In this document: positions 11,218 through 22,900 of the stretch, piece after piece
Layout: each line of letters begins with the position of its first letter
Position numbering within the stretch: the first letter of the stretch is position 1
Assembly: GCA_033297075.1 (NCBI GenBank)
Contig: MU858121.1
Span: 1 to 64,000, forward strand
Direction of reading: 5' to 3'
DNA from: Rhypophila decipiens
Lineage: Eukaryota; Ascomycota; Sordariomycetes; Sordariales; Naviculisporaceae
Length of the DNA: 64,000 nucleotides
Made by a program: the position numbers and the translations under genes
The notes under the pieces: generated by a model
Databases searched by the model: none
What the model was told of the DNA's origin: nothing
Seen by the model: the letters and a program-made list of their open reading frames with translations, nothing else

Positions 11218-11381
11218 TAGCTCAACGGCCAGCTTCGGCGGCTCAAGTAATTCCACTGCACCCCTCCGGCCTGCAGCATCCTCCCGATCTATATTACCCT
11301 CGGATGGGTCGGGAGGGTGTTGGTTCGATTCCGGGCACGATCACAATAACAACAACGAAAAAAAAGCCGTTATAGGCTTTT
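11218..11381 (+). ncRNA. Possible Pol III transcript (A-box, B-box, T4 stop)
   Basis: GGTTCGATTCC at 11322-11332 is an exact B-box. TAGCTCAACGGC at 11218-11229 fits the A-box consensus at 10 of 12 positions, and a T4 run follows at 11378-11381. The span contains strong hairpins: CCTCCCGA (near 11280) pairs with TCGGGAGG (near 11309), and AAAAGCC pairs with GGCTTTT just before the T run. No cloverleaf can be folded and no 7-base acceptor stem pairs, so it is not an ordinary tRNA. It could be a small structured RNA, a tRNA-derived SINE remnant, or coincidence. Confidence 0.3.
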
Positions 11382-12233
11382 CTCAGCCCCCCTTTCGAGG
11401 GAGGGGCGTTGAGTTTTTGTTATTTTCTTTTCTTTTTAAATCTGTTTTATAAACAAACATATCTTGCTATTAATACAACAGGTATAGTATATATCCATGC
11501 CTCGGTATTATGGAAGCGAGAATCTGTTATAGCTTGTTCCTTCCTCCTACTCCCGGCTTAATAGAATGAATGCTCTAAGGATCTACTTTTTGCTTTCGAG
11601 TTCGTCTCATTCAAGTTTAAACACCACCCAACCACCTGCCTGGCCGGTCCTTGGGTAGGCAAGGTCTCTTTCATATTTCTTATTTACGTCCTGATTCTCT
11701 CTGACTTTTCTTCTAATTCTCATTCTTTTCTGCTTCTTTTGCCTATACTCGCTCATTCGTTCTCATGCTTATTTATTCTCATGCTCATTCATCCTCATAC
11801 TCATTTATCCTCGTGCTGATTCTTGTCCCCCATCCGCTCATGCCCAGCCAAAGATGACATCCGCGCCGCTTGGGATTCACTCTTTGGTTAAACCCGACGA
11901 GCCTCTTTTTTTATAGTTTGAGTGAATCCAGTGCTATGTTTGTCATCATTCTCTTACTTTATTCTCCCCGGCACACACTGGAAGTTTTTTTCTGAGTTCT
12001 AGTACCCACCCATCAAAGGACACTTACTACCTTTCTCAATGCTAAGCTCACCTTCTCACAAAGCCACTTCGACACAATGTATGATCCGTGAACAAAGACA
12101 TTCAAAAGAGTACAATCCCATTATCTCCTAACAAGGCCACTCAACCCACTACAAGTCTATATGTCCAGAAAACAAATTCACTCATCCCATCACAGGTCCC
12201 ATGTCAGAAAACAATATCTCATCCGGATCAGAG

Positions 12234-12242
12234 TATTTAAAG
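12234..12242 (+). promoter_or_regulatory. TATA-like box and CA-rich leader of the short ORF
   Basis: TATTTAAAG lies 139 bases before the ATG at 12373. A C/T-rich start region follows, then a leader of repeated CACTAACA and AAACA words ending CCAAAATG. This arrangement is typical of strongly expressed filamentous-fungal genes. Confidence 0.5.
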
Positions 12243-12372
12243 ACCCATACCCTTATGTCTAATCTCGTTTTTGTGTTTTCCCTCTTTCCAAGACAGACAG
12301 AGATCTACCCAGACTCACACACTAACACACTAACACACCACTAACACACCTAAACAAACAAACAAAACCAAA

Positions 12373-12486
12373 ATGAACTTTATGAGAATCTTGACGCGGA
12401 TCCTGGAGGCCTTGCTGGCTAGTACGGGTGGAAACGATGAGGACAATTTTTATGAGGTTGATGATGGTGGGTATGATGATTTTTAA
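12373..12486 (+). CDS. Short ORF, 37 residues, unknown
   Basis: An ATG in a strong context (ACCAAAATG) opens 37 codons ending TAA. The peptide begins with an amphipathic stretch (MNFMRILTRILEALLAS) and ends in an acidic, Gly/Tyr-rich tail with many Asp and Glu. The promoter and leader look like those of an expressed gene. Downstream, splice-like signals (GTAAGG near 12502, TACAG near 12548, CAGGTAAGT near 12587) suggest that the transcript is longer and perhaps spliced. I recognise no family. It may be a small protein, a leader peptide, or part of a long non-coding RNA. Confidence 0.4.
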   Translation: MNFMRILTRILEALLASTGGNDEDNFYEVDDGGYDDF

Positions 12487-13400
12487 TTAAGTCGGTCAGG
12501 GGTAAGGGTGTAAGATAGTGATAAGTGGGTAGGAGGAGGATTGTACAGGTAAGGAACTCAGCAGGTCTGAGGAAGATGCCAAAACAGGTAAGTATAAACC
12601 CCCCCCCCGAAGAAGGCGTCCGGCACGCACAGGGGAAATCAGACTCCGATGAAGGCGTTATACGCACAGGAGCCAACTTGATCCCGATGAAGGCGTGGTA
12701 CATACGCATAGGGAAAACCATTTAGACCCCGGAAGGCGTTCGAGACGCACGGGGGTCACTGGGTATGTCAACATAACATGTAAGTCCAAACCCAAAACCA
12801 AACAAAAAAAACCGCTGTCAAGTATCCAACTGGGTATTTGGCAGCAAAATCTTTTACATGTCCGATGGATTGTTCATATACAAGACCATTGTTCTCAGAA
12901 CAATGAGAAGCAGCCGTAGCTCAGCTTCACGACTGTATGATAGATAACCCGGGGAGTCACATGTAAAGCTTCGGCTGGAGAAGCCAGAGTGCCCATGTCC
13001 ACTTGAACAATATCAGTCATCAAGGGGTTTCATGGACAGTATCTAATACCGCACCCCAGCCAAGACTTACTTCCCAAGAAAGTGTGCAAATTTCTTTTAT
13101 TGATTATCATATCATCTGGTCTTGTCTTTATCGCCGTGAGTAAGTTCATGCACCGTCCATTCATTTCGTCCATCATCTAGAAAAGCAGAAACACAACCGC
13201 CATGCCGCCGTTCCGCAATCCACGAGAAATCGTCATCCGTCTATGTAATGGCCATATAATCAGAAGCCCATATGTGGAAGCTAGCAGCTGCAGGTATCGC
13301 CTGCTGCTGGGCGAGAACACCTCCTGCCTGCTGGTCACTTTCTCGTGCCCCCCCTCGCTCATGTGAACCCTCCTCAGAGGTCCGTGAAGAGACAGCGCAA
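12487..13400. other. Intergenic between the short ORF and AHA1
   Basis: The first 270 bases contain the splice-like signals and the 40-base hairpin array described separately. The remainder up to 13400 has no supported gene and ends in the 3' flank of AHA1. Confidence 0.55.
12606..12755 (+). repeat. Four-unit hairpin repeat, period about 40 bases
   Basis: AAGGCGT occurs at 12613, 12652, 12690 and 12733. Each copy is preceded by CCCGATG-like bases and followed after 3-7 bases by ACGCA and (C/T)AGGG or CGGGG. GCGT pairs with ACGC in every unit, so each can fold as a small hairpin with a variable loop. Spacings of 39, 38 and 43 break any common reading frame, which argues against coding. Confidence 0.85.
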
Positions 13401-14650
13401 TTAGAGAATCGTCCCGAAGCTATCATAGCGGTCAGTAAACAGGCTACGTTTTCGAGTCACCAGAGATATAAACTCACCCAAAAGTCTGCTTAATGCTCCG
13501 GACATAATACTCCAGCCAGTTCCGCTTAGTAACCTCCTCCTGCCCGATAGGAACACCCGTCCATTCAACACGCATGACCGTGACATGATCAACATCGTTC
13601 TGGTCAAACTCGATCTGCAGCTTCGAATAATGGCCCTGGGGCCACTGGTTCAGCCGCCAGCTCTGCACAATCTTGGTCGGCTCCTGCAGCTCCAGGAACT
13701 CTCCCGAGACGTTGCCCCCAAAGAGCTCAAACTTTCCGCCCTTCTTGGCTCCCTCAAAGACCTTTGGTGGTGCCCTCGTGAATGCCGCGATGCGCTGCGG
13801 GTCGGTAAAGGTCTGGTAGAGCTGCTCGGCGGTGGTGCGGAACTCTTCATTGTCGGTGACAGTGGTGGTGTTGACGACGCTGCCTGATTTGGACTGTTGC
13901 GAGGTGACGGGTTCAAGTTTGGCTCCCGCGTTTGTGGGAGGGTGGTACTTGGGGGTCGAGAAGCCGCTTGACGGGTTAGAGCCGGGAGCGTGCTGGATAT
14001 CCTTGCCGTGCTCGGCGATCAAGGCGGGCAGGAGCTCGAGGAACTTGGCGCGCAACTGAGGGACGATCTTTGAGCGTACGAGGTCTTTGACGGGCTGCTT
14101 CTCTTTGGCATCCGAGTAGATGTCGATCTCAAACTGCGATTTTGAGTCTGGGTTAGTTCCGACTGGCGGTCGAGCGAGAGACAAAATTGCCCTAACATAC
14201 CACGAACTCGTCCTCCGCCAACTCGTGAGACAACTCGGGGACCGTGATGGTTCCAGAGACATTGTCATCATCGGCGGTGGAGCCTACAGAGCAAGAGATT
14301 GTTTAGCCTACTTCTCATGTAGTTTTTGGGGGAAATTTTCACTGGGACACGGGCAACGGTGGAAAGATGCAGAGAATCTTTTTGGGCAATGGACGACAAA
14401 GTGCTTGTATTCTACAGATATACGTACCTGAGTACTCCAGAGTTAACTTGACATCAAAAATGGTAATGACCTTTCCCTTCCGCTGTGCCACCTCGACGTC
14501 CCCGTCCATGCTAATGACCTTGCTAATCTTGGCCGCAACATCCCCCTCCTTGGCCTCAATCTTGGTCAAGTTGTCCTCGAGCCACTGCTTCGCCCAGGGC
14601 GTGGCATCCTTGTTGACCCAGTGCCAGTTGTTTGGGTTGTGAAGAACCAT
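13401..14650 (-). CDS. AHA1: Activator of Hsp90 ATPase (Aha1)
   Basis: Four exons on the minus strand (14650-14428, 14283-14201, 14133-13478, 13419-13401) give 326 residues, the usual family length. It starts with the Aha1 hallmark NPNNWHW and continues with the N-terminal Hsp90-binding domain (about 10-150, including VISMDGDVEV and FEIDIYSDAKEK). A Ser/Pro/Thr linker leads to the C-terminal AHSA1/START-like domain (about 205-326), with LYQTFTDPQRIAAFTR, WPQGHYSKL and the closing FGFGTIL. The last exon supplies only six codons and the stop. The third exon uses the CGCAG acceptor at 14134, because the nearer CCCAG breaks frame. Aha1 binds the middle domain of cytosolic Hsp90 and stimulates its ATPase. 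A degenerate heat-shock element lies upstream (listed separately). Confidence 0.95.
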
Positions 14651-17600
14651 CTTGTCGGTGTTTGAAAATGAAGAAAGAAAGAAATTGGTGTTGGGGTATC
14701 TACGAATTAAATCTGCAATCTTTCGAGTCAGCGACAACTCGGAAACGAACGAGCGTGTGAGAAGGGCAATTGAGGAATTGAGGCTAGAAATCAGAGATGG
14801 TCTGGTGGACCGCAGCTTCGTCATCAAAGGAGGGAGTACAAGTCACCCTATGACTGGTGCCAGCTGAACAATCATCATAGGAAAGCGGATGGGGGGTGTG
14901 CAGAGATGCAATGGAAGAGAAGCGGCGCTGTAGCTTACCTATTTAGAAAGAGCAAGCTGGTGGTTGCATAAAAAGCGAATTGATGAAGCGAAGCTGAGTG
15001 TGTTAGAGGTTGGGCGGGAGTTCGCCAGAGAAGAAAAGGAATTGGAAGAGGAGCAAGAGATCGAGGAGGAGCTTGGAAAGCTCTAGAAAACTTGAAGCAG
15101 GCTCCAGTTTGGGCGGACAGTTGCGGCAGTAAGGCTGACATCCACTCTTTTGTGGAACAGAGGGAGGGGTTACTGAAAGTGGGGTTGCGCTGCGAGCAGT
15201 CAGCGCTCAACGAGCTCAGTGCATTCTCACCGGATTCAGGCCTGAACCGTGCAACTTCAGAGGTGCTGACAGAGTTGGGGGCCGAAATTCGAGATCGCTC
15301 TCAGGCACACACCAATCACGTTCAAGATCGACAGTCTATTTCTTGGCACCACTTTGAGCCGCCAATTCAGGATGAAGTTGATATTCATCCATTCTGACTT
15401 TTCTTCTCTTCATTCATTTGTTCCCTGCTACGGATCTAGTGAAAGCGAATCGATAACTGCATTGGAGGCCTTGCGGATTACCGGTGCACTTGGTTTCATT
15501 CCTTGTCTCCTTCTAGTGCTTCTATGTTTTCTCAAGGCCGATTGACCGCTGTCTCGTCATTCTGACGGTTCATATATGGTATGCATCTCTCACCGGTATC
15601 GTCAACACGCATGGCCGTTTGATCCCGTGAGCCGACCTTATCAGAGAAACGGCAACTAAGCGAAGAGGCAGGCAGTTTTCTTCCCCGGTCTCTACAATAT
15701 CTTGAGAAATAATCGGTACTTTATTCACTACAGCGTATTCCATTCCATCTCTTCAGTGGCAACAACTTGTTGCAAGTGCCTCCAGAATGTGCGACAAGTT
15801 GATACCACCATGACTCGGATCCCGGAATGTTCAACTTCGCACTGGAGTCTTTAGATGCCTTTGAAAGGGACTGGACAAGCATCATGTCTTCCTGAGAATA
15901 GACGACTTGTCGGCTTCTTGGCATGAAGAGATTCCGTCAAAGCGATGTCGCCCTGTCGCTGGATTCCCATTCAAGATGGGCTTATCACCAGACGGAGCAT
16001 GAACGCTGGGTGGTAGCCAAATCTACACAATGTTTAAACACATCAGAAAGTTCCTGTCTCCTCATCAGCTTTGGACGTCGACATCTGAACGCCGATGATG
16101 CCTCAACAAGGCCAAGGCCGCATCAGTGGACTCTTGACCTGGCTGTTTCTGCTCAGCAGGAGGTGGATCAAGGCTTTCAAGTTCTCAACGGCACAATATG
16201 ACCTCTGAGCCTCTCGAAGCCCGTGCTTATCCAACTTTCTGGTCAACATTCAGCAAGGCCGGGCCAAGGATCCAGTCCAAGAACTGACTTGTCGACCCAA
16301 TTCAGGAGGGACATGATCGCGCATCCATCGCCCTGTCAAGACTCCACGCCTAACCCCATTCATTAGTCCATGTCGTCACAGCGAATGGGATCTTGCCGTC
16401 TAAATAAAGCAACAAGCTGGCGCCCCTAGTCATCTAGCGGGACGCACCACCGACCCAAGGCCGTGGTTGGAGTGGTGACAGACTGACAGTTGTCGAGCTT
16501 GCCAAGGCCCGCAGATGAAAGACTCGTTGCAGTGGCCAGGAACCAAGAGTAAAATGAGAAGCTCCCAATGAGGGACCGCTAGCAACCATTCAACAGAGTG
16601 TCTCTTCAGTGTCTCTGGTTCCTGGTCTAGGACATGACAGATGGGACAAGGACGGTGAAGTGTTGTCAATGGAGCCTCTGCCGAACAAGACTTGGCATCC
16701 CAAAGCCGATGCATGAGATCATCACATTGCCCCGCCGAATGTCAGCATCGCATGCCGAGGGCGCGTCAAAAGAAAAGGAGCATCGCTCACTACAGAGACT
16801 ATTCGCTTTTGGCAGCTCATGAGTTTTCCAAGGGAAATGAAGCCGGGATACAACGAACTACCCCGGAGTGCAGCTATTTTGGGGGGCCTAGCAGTCGGCA
16901 CGAGGTGGTGCCGCAGCAAGGCAATAAGGAGCCGTGACTTGAGTGTCACCGCTGGACCCCTACGACTGGACAGCAATCAAGGCATAATAATTAACCCGTA
17001 CAACACCCAGAAGCAAATCATAAGAAACGATCTAGAGGGGCGAATAAGCAGCACAAGACATCGATCCGGCCAGTGCTATTAATATCCTGATTACCGGGAC
17101 CATTTTGTGGGGAGAATTCTGAGATATTTGATGAAACTTTTTCGCCGGTATGTGATTGTAACGCTAATTGGCTTCTTGGGCGGTCTAGCCTCGCCGTTGG
17201 ATCTCTCTTCACCCCATCGTCGCTGCTGTGGGGGTTGTACAGTACTAGATGCTTGGCTGCTGTGTAAGCACGCCCAACCTGCTTCTTCATGGTACGATCT
17301 TGACGGCTCCGGGCTTGGTTTTGGTGATGGTTTGCATGTGGAGGCCGAAAGGCGGCGTCTCAGAGATTCATCGCCATCAAGTTGTTGGTTGGGCGATTAT
17401 CAGACACTATCACGTTCAATATTCCATCACCCCTCACCAGGCGGCGGGTATGATCTGGAGCCCCAACGTCTTTTTGCGGTACCAGCGGGAGTTGGCGAGA
17501 AATGACAAGATGGAAAGCACAGATATCAAAACGTCTGCTAACATTTCCAAATACGGCCATGAAAAGGGGCAAATAAGTCTTTGCATCGCCGAACATGCCG

Positions 17601-19900
17601 GGGCCGGCCGAAGGGGGTCTCAACCGACAACCGCATCGTATTCTTCATCATCACGTCCTCGCCCCCGGACAAGAAATGCCCCATTGCCCGAATGCAGCTG
17701 GAACCGAAGTTCGGCTTTGGTTTGCCCCTGAGTCGGGGACATGAGCTGAGGATATTGGCCTAACTACGCCGCACCAGACCTTCGCGGAAGGCTGATAGCA
17801 CGGCATCATTGCACCTCTCACAATCGCCTGGACCTGACTCTCGTTTAGATTATCAGGGTAACCTCGAGGGTTGCATTTTCTGTATAATCAGTTTGGGTGG
17901 CATAACCTCGAAGACGGGATCTTGATCATCGAGCCAAACTTACGACTCCCAACTCGGACTAGCCGTACAGAATCGCAAGACGGACGCTCACAAAAAACGT
18001 GAGAGCGGAGACCCCGCTAACGCACCTGCTGCCTTTTCTTCAACAGGCAATCGAATCAGGTGTCGTGATGGCTTCAGGGGGTTAAGCGCCGGCAGCCACA
18101 TCACAGGCCCATGTCACCAGTCCAGCCAATCATGATCGAGCCTGGCATTTTGCCCTTGAACCAAGAATAGATTGTTCGGCACACCATTTAGCTCTGGCCA
18201 ATCACAAGGGGGACGACCTGCTGGGGCATACCCCTCCTTTGTTCTCTTTGTTCTGGATTGCGATGCTTGTTCTCCCTCCAAGACGGCGTTGAAAGACACA
18301 CTCACAAAGGGACCATGAAGGCTTCGATACCTGGTAGGCACCGGACCGTTTGTTGACGGCACGGTGAAAGACGGGCGGAAAGAATTGATGCCGAGGGCGT
18401 GATCGCGGCGCGTTCATCTTGCTATCGGTCCAGCTAGCTCGAGGAGCCCCTGAGCAATCCAGTAACTGTAACACAAGAAGGAAGAAACCAACGACGTTTC
18501 CACCGTGGCCCTGTGCGTTGGATCATAGGCTACGGAGTACACCTGCATGCCGGTACAGCATTCGGGTCTGTCTTGCAGCACCTGGTTGATATCCTTGACC
18601 CGGGAGAGATAGGACATGTTCCCTCTGCACGGGAAAAGCGTCCGTTCTCGGTGACCACGACGGAAATTTCAGGTCAATTAACTTGCTGTCGTCTCACTGA
18701 CGATTCATCGCCCCAAGTCAAAGGCTGGGACACGAATATCTACTGGCGGGCACATACAATTATCCGGGGTGCGTCCAGTTGCACTGGTGGACGTGCAGTA
18801 CCGATTCGATGCACGGGAACAGAGGTGATATTACATGGGCTCATATTCGTTGCATGGGCCAGTCCTGGTACACCGTATCCGTATCTGATGATAAATTTGC
18901 CCTCTATTTATCTTGCTGGATGGGTGCTTGTTCCGTTGCCAGAAACGGGCCATCCAGCCAGACAAAGGGAGAGGGTCCTCCGTGTACAGAGGCGAGCCCC
19001 CCATCCTGGAGCAACAAGGGACCAGACAAGCAAGGTGCAAATCGCCAAGTTGCCAAGGACACATGCGCTAGGCCATTTTAAAGCGGGAGGCCGGCTCCCG
19101 CTTCTCCATGCAAGCTCGCCAGTGAAATGTGCCCGGCGGCGTAACAGCACAGGACCGGGGTGTTGGCTCGAAAGGAGTAGGAGGGAGTCCATAGCCTGTT
19201 CTGTTGTATCTCCATGCAAGAGAGTCTTTTCCTGCGAACCAGCCAGTTACGACGCCCCCCGCTACTCCGTACATTTATTCTTTTTGTTAGCAGCGGTCGT
19301 GTAAAGGTCGGCCGGGAAAGGAGTAGCAATCTCTTCCACCAATTCCCCAAGTCTGTGTTTCCCTATCTGCGGACACAAGAGCCGTACTCTCTTGCCATCG
19401 CTTGACAGGGTTACAGACGCAACACCACCCGCGCCCTCGACCGACAGCAACTCTGAACTGCACAACACCACCACCACCACGGTCGATTTTCTCTCTGTCT
19501 GTGCCGGACTTGAGCATTTTCAGTTCCCGTCCCGCTTCAGCGTGAAGGAGTAAGCAAACTCAACCAACAGTGAAGGGAATATCTGTGATGGCTACGGCGT
19601 GAGCGACAAACAGGCCGTGAATTCGCATACTTTTGTCTCGAGGCTGCCTTGTCGTCCTGGACCTTGTGAATGGAGCCGTGACGAGGGATTTGCGAGGTTT
19701 TGTCTCTGGTGTCGGTTCGAGACGGCCGGGGAAACAGCCACAATCTCGCCTCGGACGACTGGGACTGATATTTCTGCGCGTCGGCCTCTGGAATTCATTG
19801 CATTTCCATTACTCACCCTGCAGGTACCAATACGGCACAAGAGGTGGGACAGAAGAGGAATGATACAAGGTGCAAATAATTGAGAGAGGGAAATCACCAG
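14651..19900. other. 5.2 kb without a supported gene
   Basis: This holds the AHA1 promoter side (to about 15.3 kb) and then 4 kb of roughly 50% GC DNA. I find no domain, intron-supported ORF, tRNA or transposon in it. The longest open frame (18513-19304) starts at GTG and has an implausible Cys/His/Trp-rich composition. The last 600 bases are pyrimidine-rich and are probably leader of the gene at 19901. Confidence 0.55.
15076..15093. promoter_or_regulatory. Degenerate heat-shock element upstream of AHA1
   Basis: GAA-ag-CTC-ta-GAA-aa-CTT keeps the alternating GAAnnTTC spacing of a heat-shock-factor site over four units. Two units are perfect and two match at two of three bases. It sits about 425 bases from the AHA1 start codon. 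Hsp90 co-chaperones are commonly HSF targets, which makes the match plausible but not proven. Confidence 0.4.
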
Positions 19901-22900
19901 ATGCCGCCACTTATGAGTTCGTCGCGAGATCCGACTGCGCGACTCCGCGCCGGTTTAAATCCTCTCCTGACGGCCTCGCTCGGAGTCTACCATGGTCACG
20001 GCAACAACAGCACGCCGCTCTCGGCCATCTCCATGAGTTCTCACGGCGCCTTTTCGTCCAACCAGAGCCAGACGCCCGTGAGCGCCATCCAGCCATACAA
20101 CCCGCAAGAATGGATTGCCTCGCCGATTGTGGGAGGTGCCGAAAGAATGGGCGGCCACAATCCCGCCCAGGCCTTTCATGACCCTCAGCGTGAGTTTTGT
20201 TCTTTTACCGTATTTACAGTCATGACTAAACATGGTGGCTAACAATTGACAGCATCACCACCACCACCTCCTCCCTACTCACCGCCACGGAGCGCACGGC
20301 CTATGAGTATGAGTTTCGACTCGATGGTCGGAGGAGGAGTCGGCGTATCTGCACCGCGAGCTCCGCCGCCGCCGGCACCCCAAAGGGTCAATCCAGAAGC
20401 GCCAGCCGCCAATACAAACTTTCCGCCGCCTCCTGGTACGAGAGGAGCCTCACGGGAGAGACGTTTTGGACTCCCTTCATTGAGGAGACGGGAACCAGAG
20501 CAAGCACACACCCCGGTCGAGGCTCACCCACAGCCAGTCCGTCCACACGGCATGATGGCCAGGGGCATGCCATCTCATTCTGCTCCTTTGACACTTCAAA
20601 TACCACAGACAGCGCCGGTTGACACGACAGGGATACATGCCCCAGCAGCACGGAGAGCAGCATCAACACCAGCGGTTGGAACTCCGACGTCGGCGAGATC
20701 ACGGTCTTCATCGCAGATAAGATGGGAAGGGTCGGGAATGCCTGTTCCGCCGCCGCCTCCAGGTCCTCCACCGTCGGCGGCCCGGAGCCAGAGTGCGCAA
20801 CGAATCTCGTCTGGACCCGATCCCATCGTCTCGCCGCCAACCCGTCGGCCACCACCAAGCGGCGTAACAGCACTAGGACCTGTCCCGCCAACGCCGGCAA
20901 ACTGGGAGGACAACGGGCAAATGCCGAATCCTCCACCACAACATCAAGCGCAATCGCAAACGCAGCAACGACCAGAATCACCAAACCACAGATTATCACA
21001 AGGAACAAACGAGTCCATGTCGTCGGGTGCCGAGACGACTTCTAGCAGAGAGCCTGAATCATCCACTGCATCGTCGGCAAGTTCGGCTGGGGGAACGTTA
21101 TCAAGAACTCACGCTGTGAGGGGAGAACCTACTCTGCGCGAAAGACGAAACGCCAGCCGAACAAGAGGCGTCTACACAAACTCGGCCGAGGGGTCGGCAG
21201 ACAATCAGCAATTAACCGACATTGTAGTGCCCTCACCAAACCAGACCGGTCTCCAGAGACGGTTAACCATCAGCAGGGGGACCCCAAGGACGGGAGGACC
21301 CAGGACGGCCGAGTCTCACGAGAGCGGCAATCACGAATCTCGAGGGTCCACGCCGCGGGCAGGACAGGGACATCAGGTTCTCTCTGGTCAGCTCACACCT
21401 ACACGCTTGTCTCCCCAGAGCTCGAAGCACCCCGAGATCATGCATAACCAGAACCATCCCCTGGCACCCAAGGCCCTGCCAACACCACCCACAGGAAGCA
21501 GATCATCGTCGCACTCACACAGAGGTATAGGAAGCGAGATGCTCACGCCCGCAGCACACTCGCCCACACGACAGCCCTCCCGACAGGCCGTCATCACCCA
21601 GACCACGGAGGAATTTACCCAAGACGCGATCGAGCGCTTCACGGCGTTTGCCCACAAGGAGTCGGCGGCGACAAGCGATGCCGAGAGGGTACGGCTGTTT
21701 GCCGAGTTCTTTGTCGCTGAGTCGAGGATACGAAGGGAACGATATGGGCAAGCCATCGGGGCCATGGGCTCGGAGATTCTCGACCTGACACGGGACCTCT
21801 TCCGGCCCATGGCTGCGAGGCGGGAGTCGACCAACTCGGCCACCAGCGGACCTATCCAGTTAACGCCTCAGACTTCCGAGCCGCCCAGGTCCCATCGAGG
21901 ATCCGTTGGGTCAGCATTTGGCGGGAACGGACAGTCTGCCTCCACGCCTACCTCAGCTGGAGGAGGCCAGCCATCATCCCCCATGTCAGCCGGCTCCGAC
22001 CGCGGACCCAACTGGCAATCCTCAGCTTACATGCCGTCCCTATCCCCCATCCTAAGCATGTCCGTAAGCGACGCCCTCGACGAGGAAGACTCACGCGGTC
22101 GACCAGCCAGCAGATGGTGGGAAGCCGACTCGAGCGAGAACAACTCGACCCGAATGGAGCGCTCAAAGCGAGAATCCAAGTACATGGGTGTTCCAAAGGA
22201 AGCCCGGGAGGCCCTCCAATGGGCCGACGAACCTCACCCTTCCCCCGCAGCCACCGCAGGACCAAGCAACCGCAACTCACTGACCGACTATCCGCCCGAA
22301 AAGTCTGGCTGGCACGAAGATATCTACGGAAGTGGGACACCCGAACCCAACCCGCGAAGCTCAATCAACTCCCTCTCGACACCCACAACTCCCAGTCCCG
22401 AACAGTTGGACGTTTCTCGGCTGGTCACCCTCCCGCCCCCATATCCGCGGCATCATCCAGCGGTAAACAACAACCATCCCGAGTTGGCCCAAACGAGGAA
22501 CCAAGTCCGCCTCATATCCGACATGACAGAAATAACAACCATCCAAGAGCGCTTCAAATCCGGATCCCAAAAGATGCGCTCCGAAGCCTCAGAAGCAGCG
22601 AAACAGCGCCGCTCCGCCCTCCGCCAAAACCTGTCCCAGTCCATATCGGCCGGAAGTCTAGGGTACGCCGAAGCCGCAGCAATCGAAGCAGACGCTACAA
22701 ACTCGGAGCACGACCTCGTCAAAGAAATCGAAAAGAAAGACTTTGATGCTTTCCAGACCGAGGTGGTAGTGCCAGTCAACGAGATGCTCCAGGAAAGAAT
22801 CACAAAATCCACCGAGCTTTTCGACGAGCTGCAAAGTCAACTATTCAACGAGACGCATGATAGTGATCCCAACCTGCCGCAAGAAGAGGGTGACGAACAG

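Larger units (their letters stand above)
10588..12372. other. Intergenic with structured segment and pyrimidine tract
   Basis: After the DUF2433 stop, T-rich 3' sequence extends to about 11000. A cluster of hairpins with Pol III-like boxes lies at 11210-11410 (listed separately). From about 11690 to 11830 the + strand is a C/T-rich tract with repeated CTCATNCTCATT-like words. The final 150 bases are the promoter of the short ORF at 12373. Confidence 0.6.

Noticed and set aside
11316..11345. tRNA-like T-arm (GGTTCGATTCC)
   Set aside because: No acceptor stem, D-arm or anticodon arm pairs around it, so no tRNA is called; kept only as a Pol III box.
15721..15924. 67-codon minus-strand ATG frame
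   Set aside because: Short, without promoter or family resemblance. It overlaps another open frame on the opposite strand.
18513..19304. 263-codon open frame in the AHA1-to-19.9 kb gap
   Set aside because: It begins at GTG with no early ATG, is unusually rich in Cys, His and Trp, and shows no motif or splice support. It is probably chance.
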